From assembly GCF_000016325.1 (NCBI RefSeq), contig NC_009436.1, positions 2,232,001 to 2,296,000 of the forward strand: a DNA stretch of 64,000 nt, written 5' to 3'. Shown here one piece after another: positions 48,613 through 57,945 of this stretch. Origin of the DNA: Enterobacter sp. 638. GTDB lineage: Bacteria; Pseudomonadota; Gammaproteobacteria; Enterobacterales; Enterobacteriaceae. The notes beneath the pieces are model-generated. The model did not search any database. It was not told where the DNA came from and saw only the letters and a list, made by a program, of their open reading frames with translations. How positions within the stretch are numbered: position 1 is the first letter of the stretch; every line of letters begins with the position of its first letter. The translations under genes were made by a program, and so were the position numbers.

Positions 48613-49653
48613 TCAATCATTATCGTTCGCGACGCGAATGACGACTTTGCCGAAGTTTTTACCTTCCAGCAGCCCGATAAATGCCTCAGGTGCGTTTTCC
48701 AGCCCTTCTGTCACCTGTTCGCGGTACTGAATTTTGCCTTCTTTGATCCAGCGCCCCATTTCGGTCTGGAATTCATCAATGCGATGACCGTAGTCCTGAG
48801 CGATGATAAATCCCTGCACGCGCAGGCGTTTTTTCAGAATTGTCCCCATCAGCAACGGTAAACGATCCGGCCCCGCTGGGAGTTCGGTGGCGTTATAGCC
48901 GCTGACCAAGCCACAAACGGGCACGCGCGCGGAGGTGTTCAGCAACGGCAGCACCGCATCAAAGACTTTTCCGCCGACGTTTTCGTAATACACGTCAATG
49001 CCGTCTGGGCATGCTTGCGCCAGTTGTTGCGCAAAATCATCAGCGTGATGGTCGAGACAATGATCAAATCCAAGCACCTCAACGGCATGACGGCATTTCT
49101 CCGCGCCGCCTGCCACGCCGACCACGTGACAGCCTTTAATTTTGCCGATTTGCCCGACGGTTGCGCCGACCGGTCCGGTTGCGGCGGCGACTACCAGCGT
49201 CTCGCCAGATTTAGGCTGACCGATGTCCAGCAGGCCCATGTATGCCGTAAAGCCCGGCATCCCCAAAATCCCAAGCGCCCACGAAGGATGCTCAAGATTT
49301 TCGCCAAGCTTAACAAGCCCTTTGCCGTCGGACAGGTCATATTCCTGCCAGCCGCTGTAGCTCAGCACCCATTCACCTTCTTTATAATCGGGGTGCCTGG
49401 ATTGCTCCACGCGGCTGACCGTACCGCCCACCATCACCGCGCCAATTTCAACTGGCGGCGAATAAGACGGCGCATCGCTCATACGACCACGCATGTAGGG
49501 ATCGAGTGACAGCCAGATGGTGCGCAGCAACACTTGCCCTTCAGCTGGCGCAGGGACGGATTGTTCTTCTAAGCGAAAATTGTCCGCAACCGGCGCACCG
49601 TGCGGGCGTGACGCTAGCACCAGACGACGGTTTGTTTTTGCAGATTGACTCAT
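48613..49653 (-). CDS. curA: CurA, NADPH-dependent curcumin/2-alkenal reductase
   Basis: 346-residue zinc-independent medium-chain reductase. Visible are the cofactor Rossmann segment VVAAATGPVGATVGQIGKIKG and MPGFTAYMGLLDIG, and YYENVGGKVFDAVLPLL. E. coli CurA (345) reduces curcumin and tetrahydrocurcumin precursors and other alpha,beta-unsaturated carbonyls. Single gene with its own terminator; orthology is supported by mcbR next to it. Confidence 0.94.
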   Translation of the reverse strand: MSQSAKTNRRLVLASRPHGAPVADNFRLEEQSVPAPAEGQVLLRTIWLSLDPYMRGRMSDAPSYSPPVEIGAVMVGGTVSRVEQSRHPDYKEGEWVLSYSGWQEYDLSDGKGLVKLGENLEHPSWALGILGMPGFTAYMGLLDIGQPKSGETLVVAAATGPVGATVGQIGKIKGCHVVGVAGGAEKCRHAVEVLGFDHCLDHHADDFAQQLAQACPDGIDVYYENVGGKVFDAVLPLLNTSARVPVCGLVSGYNATELPAGPDRLPLLMGTILKKRLRVQGFIIAQDYGHRIDEFQTEMGRWIKEGKIQYREQVTEGLENAPEAFIGLLEGKNFGKVVIRVANDND

Positions 49654-49718
49654 GGTTCGCTCCTTTTTTTACAAATGACCTTTAAGACTAGACCCTGTTT
49701 GCGGTGACTGCCTTAACA

Positions 49719-50294
49719 TTACGAGCCCGATTGATTCAGCCGAACCACCAGATAAACGCATGGCAGCTGGCTTTCATTGATAAATCGGCAGTCGTTGGGC
49801 GGCCCCAATTCCAGACAATCCCCCGCCTGCATTTCATGGCGGGTCTCTCCCTCCTGGAACACCAGTTCGCCCGATTGCAACCAGATCAGCTGCCGCGCCA
49901 GCGCATACGAGGACGCGGGCATAGGCACATCGCTGCGCGCCGGGAGCTCAACCTGGACCAAATCGATAGGCAAATCGGTACGTGGTGAAACATGACGTCG
50001 CAGATACTGGCTTTGCGGATCGCGCCAGACCGGTTGATTCGCGAAGCGCAGCAGTTTGCCCTCTTGCATTTCCGCGCGGGCAATCAACGTCGACATGCTG
50101 ATACCGAACGCACCGGAAAGACGGGCCAGAAGCGTCGCTGTCGGGCTGCTTTCACTGCGTTCAATCTTGTGGATCATGGCGCGAGACACGCCCGCCCGCT
50201 CGGCGAGTTCGCTCAGTGACCAGCCGCGCGATTCGCGCTCGAGGCGAATGCGCGCACTGATCCGGTGATTCATATCGTCTGGCATAGTATTCAT
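49719..50294 (-). CDS. XRE-family regulator with C-terminal cupin (SutR-like)
   Basis: 191-residue protein: XRE helix-turn-helix at about 12-65 (GWSLSELAERAGVSRAMIHKIER) and a cupin domain at about 110-185 (ARQLIWLQSGELVFQEGETRHEMQAGDCLELGPPNDCRF). This is the architecture of SutR/YdcN and PuuR. Start uncertain: ATGs at 50294, 50285 and 50273 are in frame and none has a good SD. It is divergent from mnaT; repeats in the shared region suggest it controls mnaT-ydcZ. Confidence 0.85.
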   Translation of the reverse strand: MNTMPDDMNHRISARIRLERESRGWSLSELAERAGVSRAMIHKIERSESSPTATLLARLSGAFGISMSTLIARAEMQEGKLLRFANQPVWRDPQSQYLRRHVSPRTDLPIDLVQVELPARSDVPMPASSYALARQLIWLQSGELVFQEGETRHEMQAGDCLELGPPNDCRFINESQLPCVYLVVRLNQSGS

Positions 50295-50298
50295 GACG

Positions 50299-50420
50299 TC
50301 ATACTATAGTGTATGAAATCGATTTCAACGCCCTGTTCATAACAAAAAAATATGGCTTATGCTGTCGTGTTTACCAACGTCGTTTGTATAATATTGTGAT
50401 AAAACTGTACCACTATAGTG
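50299..50420. promoter_or_regulatory. Repeated operator-like elements between the XRE-cupin gene and mnaT
   Basis: The nonamer actatagtg occurs at 50303-50311 and at 50412-50420, 109 bp apart. The first copy is inside the inverted repeat tcatac-N6-gtatga (50299-50316), just before the regulator start; the second is within the palindrome cactatagtg (50411-50420) just before mnaT. tataat at 50387-50392 may be the mnaT -10. Probable autoregulatory and mnaT operators. Confidence 0.6.
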
Positions 50421-50442
50421 AACACTCTATTCTGAGGTCCTC

Positions 50443-50958
50443 ATGATCATCCGCCATGCCAGTAAAGAAGATTGCGCCGCTATCGGCGAGATTTATAACC
50501 ACGCCGTTGTGCACACTGCCGCTATCTGGAATGACACCACCGTTGATACCGAGAACCGCATTGCGTGGTTTGAAGCTCGCACGTTGATGGGGTATCCGGT
50601 GCTGGTCAGTGAAGAAAATGGCGTGGTCACGGGCTATGCGTCATTTGGCGACTGGCGTGCATTTGACGGATTTCGCCATACGGTCGAACATTCGGTCTAC
50701 GTTCACCCCGACCATCAGGGCAAAGGAATTGGCCGTGAGCTGATGAAAGCGCTGATTGGTGAAGCGCGAAACATCGGCAAACACGTTATGGTGGCGGGAA
50801 TTGAGGCACAAAATCACGGCTCAATTCACCTGCATAAGACGCTCGGATTTGTGATTACCGGGCAAATGCCGCAGGTCGGGACCAAATTTGGCCGCTGGCT
50901 GGATCTCACCTTTATGCAGCTCCAGCTTGACGAGCGCATCGACCCGGACGCTATCTGA
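50443..50958 (+). CDS. mnaT: MnaT (YncA), L-amino acid N-acyltransferase
   Basis: 171-residue GNAT enzyme acetylating L-methionine, its sulfone/sulfoximine, phenylglycine and phosphinothricin-like compounds. The acetyl-CoA site is visible as VHPDHQGKGIGRELMKALI; the sequence is nearly colinear with E. coli MnaT (EIYNHAV, RIAWFEARTL, MPQVGTKFGRWLDLTFMQLQLDER). SD gaggt. The stop overlaps the ydcZ start (TGATG). Confidence 0.95.
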   Translation: MIIRHASKEDCAAIGEIYNHAVVHTAAIWNDTTVDTENRIAWFEARTLMGYPVLVSEENGVVTGYASFGDWRAFDGFRHTVEHSVYVHPDHQGKGIGRELMKALIGEARNIGKHVMVAGIEAQNHGSIHLHKTLGFVITGQMPQVGTKFGRWLDLTFMQLQLDERIDPDAI

Positions 50959-51407
50959 TGAACCAGTCATTGACGCTGGTCTTTCTGGTCGCCGCCGGGA
51001 TTGGTCTGGTGGTGCAAAATACGCTGATGGTGCGCATCACCCAGTCATCTTCCACCATTTTGATCGCGATGCTGCTGAATTCGCTGGTCGGCATTGTACT
51101 GTTCGTTAGTATTTTGCTGATTAAAAATGGCGTGGCGGGATTCAGCGAACTGGCGTCGACGATTCGCTGGTGGACGTTGATTCCTGGTTTACTGGGATCG
51201 TTTTTTGTCTTCGCGAGTATCAGCGGTTACCAGTACGTTGGAGCAGCCACGACAATTGCGGTGCTGGTGGCCAGTCAGTTAATTGGCGGGCTGGTGATGG
51301 ACGTGTTGAAAAGTCAGGGAATCCCCCTGCGTGCGCTGATCGGCCCGATTTGCGGTGCGGTTTTACTGGTGATTGGCGCCTGGCTGGTTGCCCGACGCCA
51401 GTTTTAA
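50958..51407 (+). CDS. ydcZ: YdcZ, DMT-superfamily inner-membrane protein
   Basis: 149-residue protein with five hydrophobic helices (DUF606 type), for example LTLVFLVAAGIGLVVQNTLMV at the N-terminus and AATTIAVLVASQLIGGLVMDVL. The function is unknown; related short DMT proteins form pairs or dimers. It is translationally coupled to mnaT, which suggests export or uptake of something acted on by MnaT. Confidence 0.9.
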   Translation: MNQSLTLVFLVAAGIGLVVQNTLMVRITQSSSTILIAMLLNSLVGIVLFVSILLIKNGVAGFSELASTIRWWTLIPGLLGSFFVFASISGYQYVGAATTIAVLVASQLIGGLVMDVLKSQGIPLRALIGPICGAVLLVIGAWLVARRQF

Positions 51408-51410
51408 ACT

Positions 51411-51650
51411 TTACAGGATGGTCCCGCCTTTGGTGAGCTGCTCCTGTCGCGCTTCGGCATCTTCTTTGTAATGCTTGCCGTGATGGGCAATGGCGTTGCG
51501 CAGGCGCTGCTGCTGGGTATAACGATCTTCACGGCTGAGTTCCGCGTCCTCGCTCAACTCAACCAACAATTCATTCATATGCGTAATAACACTTTCTTCC
51601 ACAGCGGCATCCACACGCGCCGTCACTTCATCCAGATGTGACATTGTCAC
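51411..51650 (-). CDS. ydcY: YdcY, small conserved DUF2526 protein
   Basis: 79-residue soluble, strongly charged helical protein, MSHLDEVTARVDAAVEESV to KGGTIL, clearly the E. coli YdcY homologue, of unknown function. Its stop is four bases from the ydcZ stop (convergent). ggagtg precedes the ATG. In E. coli ydcY and ydcZ are also neighbours. Confidence 0.92.
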   Translation of the reverse strand: MTMSHLDEVTARVDAAVEESVITHMNELLVELSEDAELSREDRYTQQQRLRNAIAHHGKHYKEDAEARQEQLTKGGTIL

Positions 51651-51665
51651 TCCTTATGTGTCTTT

Positions 51666-51685
51666 CCTCTCCCTTTCGGGAGAGG
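51666..51685. repeat. Perfect hairpin after the DppA-like gene
   Basis: cctctccc / gggagagg 8-bp stem with a tttc loop, nine bases beyond the binding-protein stop on the minus strand. No T-tract follows on that strand, so it may be an RNA-stabilising hairpin or a weak terminator. Confidence 0.5.
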
Positions 51686-51694
51686 ACATGTTCA

Positions 51695-53293
51695 TTAGTT
51701 CAGCTTCGCTTTCGAGAAATCGCTGCCCATCAGGCTGACGCTATAACCCGTCACGTTGCTGCGCGTGGCGAAGAACGTTTTGCCGTTCGCCAGCGCAATC
51801 CACGGCGCTTGCTGGTAGAAAATTTCCTGCGCCTGACCGTAGAGCTTGGCACGTGCGGCCGGGTCACTGGTCAACTTCGCTTTCTGCACCAGGTCATTGT
51901 ATCCCTTATCGCACCAGCGCGCGGCATTTGAACCGGTTTTGATGCTGTTACAGCCCAGCAGCACATCCGCAAAGTTATCTGGATCGCCGTTATCGGACAT
52001 CCAGCCAAACAGCGCAGAATCATGCTCGCCTTTACGCATACCAGACAAGTATTCGCCCCACTCATAGGAGACAATCTTCGCCTTCACGCCCACTTTCGCC
52101 CAGTCGTTTTGGATCATCTCCGCGATACGGCGTGAATTTGGGTTGTAAGGACGTTGAACCGGCATTGACCACAGCGTCACTTCCGCGCCCTGCTCCAGCC
52201 CAGCCTGCTTCAGTAGCGTTTTCGCCTTCTCAGGATCGTAGCTGTAGTCCTTCAACTCTTTGTCATAGCCCATCATATTTGGCGGAATCGGTGACTTCGC
52301 CACCGTACCGGAGCCCATAAAGACGGCGTTCACGATCGCTTTTTTGTCCGTGGCATAGTTAAGCGCCTGACGCACCAGCACGTTATCAAACGGTTTTTTC
52401 TCGGTATTAAACGCCAGATAGCCGACGTTCAGCGCATCAACAGAGTGCAGCGCCAGATCGTTATTCTTCTTAATCACATCAAATTGCACCGGTGATGGCG
52501 CAGGAATGATCTGGCATTCGTTGGTTTGCAGCTTCGCCAGGCGGGTTTCGACGTTTGGCGTGATGGAGAAAATCAGGTGCTTGGTCGGCACTTCGCCATC
52601 CCAGTAATTTGGGTTCGCGATATAGCGGATCAGTGAATCGACTTTGTACTGTTGCAGCACATAAGGGCCTGTACCGATAGGCCAGGTATCCACGTTGTCC
52701 GGCGTGCCTTTTTTCAGCATCACGTCCGCATATTCCGCAGACAGTATCGAAGCAAAGTCCATTCCCCAGTCCGCCAGGAACGCCGCATTCGGTTCGGTTA
52801 ATACAAATTGAACGTGATAATCATCGATCTTTTTAACGTCCTGAATCAGTTTATCCAGGCCGACATCATTAAAGTATTCGTAGTTGCCCTTCGACACATT
52901 ATGGTACGGATGTTTAGGGTCTTTCTGACGCATCACCGAGAAAATAACGTCATCGGCGTTAAAATCGCGCGTCGGTTTGAAGAATTTGTTGCTATTGAAT
53001 TTCACCCCTTTACGCAGGGCAAAAGTATAGGTTTTGCCGTCGGGTGAAATAGTCCAGGACTCTGCCAGGGAAGGAACCGGTGTATTTTTCACCGGATCAA
53101 AGTTGATCAGACGGTTATAAAGCACCTGTGAGCTGGCGACGAATGACGGGCCTGAACTGGCAATTTGCGGGTTAAACGACTCGGGTGAGGCTTCAGAGCA
53201 ATAAATAATGGTATCGCTTTTTGCCGCCCACGCAGCACTTGCCGGTAACAGTGTGCTCAGCGCTAATGCGAGCAGCGTTTTCCCTGTAGACAT
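51695..53293 (-). CDS. Orphan DppA-like periplasmic peptide-binding protein
   Basis: 532-residue family-5 solute-binding protein; signal peptide ends at PASAAWA (about residue 23). Strong colinearity with E. coli DppA is visible: IYCSEASPESFNPQ, DWGMDFASILSAEYAD, WSMPVQRPYNPNSRRIAEMIQ, SDNGDPDNFADVLLGC. No permease or ATPase gene is adjacent, so it probably uses a Dpp-type transporter elsewhere, for peptides or haem-like ligands. ATG 53293 chosen; upstream in-frame codons are hydrophobic but lack an SD. Confidence 0.9.
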   Translation of the reverse strand: MSTGKTLLALALSTLLPASAAWAAKSDTIIYCSEASPESFNPQIASSGPSFVASSQVLYNRLINFDPVKNTPVPSLAESWTISPDGKTYTFALRKGVKFNSNKFFKPTRDFNADDVIFSVMRQKDPKHPYHNVSKGNYEYFNDVGLDKLIQDVKKIDDYHVQFVLTEPNAAFLADWGMDFASILSAEYADVMLKKGTPDNVDTWPIGTGPYVLQQYKVDSLIRYIANPNYWDGEVPTKHLIFSITPNVETRLAKLQTNECQIIPAPSPVQFDVIKKNNDLALHSVDALNVGYLAFNTEKKPFDNVLVRQALNYATDKKAIVNAVFMGSGTVAKSPIPPNMMGYDKELKDYSYDPEKAKTLLKQAGLEQGAEVTLWSMPVQRPYNPNSRRIAEMIQNDWAKVGVKAKIVSYEWGEYLSGMRKGEHDSALFGWMSDNGDPDNFADVLLGCNSIKTGSNAARWCDKGYNDLVQKAKLTSDPAARAKLYGQAQEIFYQQAPWIALANGKTFFATRSNVTGYSVSLMGSDFSKAKLN

Positions 53294-53576
53294 GGTTATA
53301 AGCCTTTTCAATTTTATTATATAGAGGGTTAATAACAGCACAGGGACGGAACAGTGGCAAATAACGAAACACTATCAGGTTATTCTAAAGCAGATAATTT
53401 CGCTGGTTTTCTCGCCACGACCCGCGCATTGATTTGTCTTAAGTGCCATTGTTCGTCAAGCACTACCGTCATTTTCTATGCGTTAAGAAATCACCCCTTT
53501 TGGCGTCTCTTCGCCCGTTTGCTTGCCCTCCGATTTCGTTAAAGTAGAGGCGTGAAAAAGTCTACAGGACCAAATC

Positions 53577-54959
53577 GTGGCAAAAACACTTTTACGCAGC
53601 GGCAATCTGGATGATTTTCAGGCCGTTGGCGGCGGCGGTCAGGCCGTATTTGAATCAGCATTGCAAATCCGTGAGGCGCTTCGCCTGCGCAAACAACAGG
53701 CGATCGTCGATTGTCTGGCCATTCCGCAAGTTAACGACGGCGGCGATCGCGTTGACTGGTATTCCCCGGTGGATGGCGCGGTCACCGGCTGGAGCGCCGC
53801 CGACGAAGACACGCGCTTCCGCGCCCTGCGCTACCTGGAAAACACGATCTCCAGCGTTGAATCGCTGAGTAAAAAGAGCCTTCAGTCGCCGAAAACTGCG
53901 CAGCAGCTCTTCGGGTCTCTGCTTTCCAAAGCATTCCAGTTCCCCGGTGAAAATTTTATTTTCCTGATTGAAGGCAAGCCCGTTATCGCGTTTTGGGGAT
54001 TTGTAAACCTCAATGAGAACGCGCGCGAGGATGTTCTGGATTGCCTGCGCGAATCACTCGCGCCTGAGCCGATGCCTTCTCCGCTCGAAGAAGAGCCAGA
54101 ACCGGAACAGCTTCCGGTGGTGACCTTTGAAGAAGCGGACGCTCCGCTGATTGCCCCAACGCCTGCGCCAGCCGTTGTGCCAGTGCCTGTGACCACGGCG
54201 GTGCTGCGCGTTACGGAAGATGATTTGTACGATGCACAGCCTGCCAAATTAGCAACGAGTGAGCCGACTGCGCCCGCTCAGCCTGAACCGGCTGCCGTGA
54301 CGAAAAAGCGTCGCGTTCCACTCTGGACATTGCCGGTTGCGGCGGTGATTGTCGCCGCCGTCGCGGCGCCACTGCTGTGGCCGAAAGCGGCACCGTCTGC
54401 CGATCCTGTTCCGATACATGCGCCTGCGCCAGTGGCTATCGCGCCAAAACCGGTACAGCCAGTAGCCGAAATCGCCATGAATTTGCCGCTCCATCAGGCC
54501 GAAATTTTGCCTGTTGCCGCGCCCGCCGTGACGCCCGCGCCAGTAGAAGAAGCAGTGATCATTTCAGCCATTCCAAAAGATGCGCTGGTGATGGACGCCA
54601 TGCAGGTGAAAACCGGTTCAACCAAATTCCTCAACGGGACCTGGCGCGCTCTGCTTGACGTGAAAGATCCGATTACCGGCAAACCACCGTCAATGCGTTA
54701 TCAGATTCAGAACAATAAAGGCACGGCGCGTGTGGTTCACGGCGATAATGTTGTTTGCCGAACGGACATTTTCTCGGGGCTGCACAGTAACGGCGAGCTG
54801 ATGATTAAAAGTCGCGGCAACGCGCGCTGCTCGGATGGTTCTCGCTACCCGATGCCAGAGATTGCCTGTAAAGCAGGGACTAACGACGTGGCAGAATGTA
54901 CTGCCCGTTATGATGCCAAAACCGTCGTTCCGCTGACGTTCAAGAAAGCAGGTGCCTGA
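53577..54959 (+). CDS. srfA: SrfA-family protein (srfABC operon)
   Basis: 460-residue protein beginning at GTG 53577 (SD agga eight bases before). N-terminal globular domain (about 1-165), then a Pro/Ala/Glu-rich linker, one TM helix near 247-267 (WTLPVAAVIVAAVAAPLLWP) after a basic KKRR stretch, another Pro-rich segment and a C-terminal domain at about 335-460. It corresponds to Salmonella srfA, first gene of srfABC, originally listed as SsrB-regulated and later associated with the flagellar regulon. The topology implies cytoplasmic N- and periplasmic C-domain. Molecular function unknown. The preceding 283 bp are non-coding. Confidence 0.88.
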   Translation: MAKTLLRSGNLDDFQAVGGGGQAVFESALQIREALRLRKQQAIVDCLAIPQVNDGGDRVDWYSPVDGAVTGWSAADEDTRFRALRYLENTISSVESLSKKSLQSPKTAQQLFGSLLSKAFQFPGENFIFLIEGKPVIAFWGFVNLNENAREDVLDCLRESLAPEPMPSPLEEEPEPEQLPVVTFEEADAPLIAPTPAPAVVPVPVTTAVLRVTEDDLYDAQPAKLATSEPTAPAQPEPAAVTKKRRVPLWTLPVAAVIVAAVAAPLLWPKAAPSADPVPIHAPAPVAIAPKPVQPVAEIAMNLPLHQAEILPVAAPAVTPAPVEEAVIISAIPKDALVMDAMQVKTGSTKFLNGTWRALLDVKDPITGKPPSMRYQIQNNKGTARVVHGDNVVCRTDIFSGLHSNGELMIKSRGNARCSDGSRYPMPEIACKAGTNDVAECTARYDAKTVVPLTFKKAGA

Positions 54960-54963
54960 TTCT

Positions 54964-57945
54964 ATGCTGGTAAATCTTTGCGACTACAAACAAAGCGTCA
55001 CGCTGATTGCGAACAGCGGCGTACAGTTTCTCGATTTCGGCCTGACGCCGCAGGACTCAGCAAGCCACGGGCGTTTTGTGCGTAAAACCGCCAACGGTCC
55101 CCTGCTGCGTCTGAATTACGATTTGGTGAATGGCCGCTATACCCTGCCAGGCGCGGGTGGCGGACATCCTGAAGTGGTGAAGCCGGAAAACACGATCCTG
55201 CTGCATCAATCGCTGACGGTGCTCGACGGCGTCTGGTTGCCGGTGCCTTTCTTACGCTTTAACCCGCCGCGTACGTTTGTGGACGGCCCGGACAACTGGG
55301 CGCGCGTTCAGGTGCGTAAGCTCGACACCCCTGACGGTGCAGGCAACACCCACCGTGTGACCTTTGCCCTCGACAGTCAAATTGCCGAACACGCCACCCA
55401 CGGATTGTCGCCTGTGGAGAACGATATTCTCAACGGCACCCGTTTCGCGCTGGCGTGGCGTGATGAGGAAGTACTGAATTTCCTCGATCAGACCTGGATT
55501 GACGGCTGGTTGCGCGAAGCGTTCACCGGCTATGCCACGGGCGTAGAAAACCGCTCGGATCGCGATCTGCAGCAGGCCATGCGCGGCTTTGAGTATCAGG
55601 CCCACTGGCTCAACCTGATGACCATGCTCGGCGAGCAAATCACCGTCCCGGAAGTCAAATTCGTCACGCACACGCTCAGCACACCGGCGATCCCCGTCGA
55701 TTTGATTCTGGATGTCGGCAACACCCATACCTGCGGCGTGATCATTGAAGATCACGGTGATGCTAATGACGGTTTACGCCAGACAGCGGAACTGCAGGTG
55801 CGCTCGTTAAGCGAACCTCAGTTCCTGAATGAGCCCCTGTTTACCAGCCGTCTTGAATTTTCTGAAGCCCGTTTCGGCAAGCAGCATTTCTCGGTCGAAA
55901 GCGGACGTGAAGACGCGTTCGTCTGGCCGTCTATCGTCCGAGTCGGTGATGAAGCGCGCAAGCTGGCGATGCAACGCCTGGGAACCGAAGGCAACAGCGG
56001 CATTTCCAGCCCGCGCCGCTATCTGTGGGATGAAACGCCGGTGGTTCAGGACTGGCGCTTTAGCCAGATGAATAGCAAAACCCAGCGCGAGCCGCTGGCG
56101 ACCGCCTTCCCACTGATGAACCTAATGAACGATGACGGGCAACCGCTGTTTACCCTGCCTCAGGATGAACGCTTACCGGTCTTTTCACCGCAATACAGCC
56201 GCAGCACGCTGATGACACATATGCTGTGTGAATTACTCGCGCAGGCGCTGGGTCAGATCAACAGCGTCGCCACGCGCTTGCGTCTGGGCTTCCCGGCCTC
56301 GCCGCGACAGCTCCGCACGCTGATCCTCACCCTGCCGTCAGCCATGCCAAAACAAGAGCGCGAAATATTCCGCCGCCGTATGTTTGAAGCTATCGCAATT
56401 GTCTGGAAAGCGATGGGCTGGCACCCGCAGGATGAAGACTTTGCCAGCCGCAAACAGCAGGATAAAAGCGTGATTCCCGTTCCTGAAATCCAGATGGAAT
56501 GGGACGAAGCGAGTTGCGGACAGCTGGTGTGGCTCTATAACGAAGCCATTTCCCATTTCGGCGGTCAGACGGAAGCGTTCTTTGCTTCCCTCGCCCGTCC
56601 GGATCGCGAAGCAGAACCGAATTCATCGCCAGGCCGTGCGCTGCGTGTCGCCTCGATTGACATCGGCGGCGGCACGACCGATATGGCGATCACCCATTAT
56701 CAGCTTGATGATGGCTCCGGCAATAACGTCAAAATCACCCCGCAGCTGCTGTTCCGTGAAGGCTTTAAAGTGGCGGGCGATGACACGTTGCTGGATGTGA
56801 TTCAGCGCTACGTCCTGCCTGCGCTGCAAACGCAGTTGCAGAAATCCGGCATTGCCGACGCGTCCCTGCTGATGGCGTCGCTGTTTGGCGATTCCGGACG
56901 CATTGATACCCAGGCGGTATTGCGCCAGCAAACGGCGTTGCAGCTGTTTATGCCGATTGGCCACGCCATTCTGGCGGCCTGGGAAAGCAGTGATATCGAC
57001 GATCCGCTGGCGGGTTTGCATGCCACCTTTGGCGATTTGCTGTCGCAAAAACCGACGCGCAACGTGATGAACTATCTGCAACAAGCAATTGATCATGCGC
57101 TGCCCGCAGGCTCTGCCGCCTTTGATCTGTTTGCCGTTCCGCTGCACGTGAATTTCCATGAAATGCAGGATGCGATGCTGGCGGGACAGTTTACGCTGGC
57201 CGCCCCGTTGCACGCGGTTTGCGAAGCGATTTCACATTATACCTGCGATATTTTACTGATCACCGGACGCCCTGGCTGCCTGCCAGGCGTTCAGGCATTG
57301 ATTCGCCACCTGCAACCGGTGCCGGTGAACCGCATCGTCTGGCTGGATAAATACCGCGTCCATGAGTGGTATCCGTTCAGTCAGCAAGGCCGAATTGGCA
57401 ATCCAAAATCAACGGCGGCGGTCGGGGCAATGCTGTGCAGTCTCGCCCTCGACCTGCGTTTGCCGCGCTTTAATTTTAAGGCGGCTGATATTGGCGCTTA
57501 CTCTACCGTGCGTTATCTGGGTGTACTGGACAACACGGTTAATACGCTGCGCGAGGAAAACGTCTGGTATCAGAATATCGATCTGGACAAACCTGGCGCG
57601 AAGCTCGACACCAAACTGCATTTTCCACTGCGCGGCAACGTGACGCTGGGATTCCGTCAGCTGGAAAACGCACGCTGGCCAGCTACGCCGCTGTATACCC
57701 TGAGTATTAACTCTGCGGAACTGGCAAAAGCCATCGCCGGAGACGGCGTGCTGAACGTGCACCTTAAGTTGACCGGTGGAACTAAACAAGAAGGCCCGGA
57801 AGCCTTTGAACTGAGCGATGCCTGGCTACAGGATGGTACTCCGGTTCCGCCTGATGCATTAACCTTTAAACTGAATACCCTGGCTGACCGCCGTCATAGC
57901 GGAAGTCATTACTGGATCGACAGCGGGAGCGTATATCTGAAATGA
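54964..57945 (+). CDS. srfB: SrfB-family protein with actin/Hsp70-like ATPase core
   Basis: 993-residue cytoplasmic protein. Two ATPase-fold signatures are visible: LILDVGNTHTCGVII near residue 245 and RVASIDIGGGTTDMAI near 563, the phosphate-1 and phosphate-2 motifs of the actin/Hsp70/hexokinase fold, placed about 318 residues apart. I start at ATG 54964, four bases after the srfA stop; a GTG at 54952 inside srfA is in frame but less likely. The start of the protein (MLVNLCDYKQSVTLIANSGVQFLDFG) is the family N-terminus. The role is unknown; the fold suggests an ATP-driven assembly factor. Confidence 0.88.
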   Translation: MLVNLCDYKQSVTLIANSGVQFLDFGLTPQDSASHGRFVRKTANGPLLRLNYDLVNGRYTLPGAGGGHPEVVKPENTILLHQSLTVLDGVWLPVPFLRFNPPRTFVDGPDNWARVQVRKLDTPDGAGNTHRVTFALDSQIAEHATHGLSPVENDILNGTRFALAWRDEEVLNFLDQTWIDGWLREAFTGYATGVENRSDRDLQQAMRGFEYQAHWLNLMTMLGEQITVPEVKFVTHTLSTPAIPVDLILDVGNTHTCGVIIEDHGDANDGLRQTAELQVRSLSEPQFLNEPLFTSRLEFSEARFGKQHFSVESGREDAFVWPSIVRVGDEARKLAMQRLGTEGNSGISSPRRYLWDETPVVQDWRFSQMNSKTQREPLATAFPLMNLMNDDGQPLFTLPQDERLPVFSPQYSRSTLMTHMLCELLAQALGQINSVATRLRLGFPASPRQLRTLILTLPSAMPKQEREIFRRRMFEAIAIVWKAMGWHPQDEDFASRKQQDKSVIPVPEIQMEWDEASCGQLVWLYNEAISHFGGQTEAFFASLARPDREAEPNSSPGRALRVASIDIGGGTTDMAITHYQLDDGSGNNVKITPQLLFREGFKVAGDDTLLDVIQRYVLPALQTQLQKSGIADASLLMASLFGDSGRIDTQAVLRQQTALQLFMPIGHAILAAWESSDIDDPLAGLHATFGDLLSQKPTRNVMNYLQQAIDHALPAGSAAFDLFAVPLHVNFHEMQDAMLAGQFTLAAPLHAVCEAISHYTCDILLITGRPGCLPGVQALIRHLQPVPVNRIVWLDKYRVHEWYPFSQQGRIGNPKSTAAVGAMLCSLALDLRLPRFNFKAADIGAYSTVRYLGVLDNTVNTLREENVWYQNIDLDKPGAKLDTKLHFPLRGNVTLGFRQLENARWPATPLYTLSINSAELAKAIAGDGVLNVHLKLTGGTKQEGPEAFELSDAWLQDGTPVPPDALTFKLNTLADRRHSGSHYWIDSGSVYLK

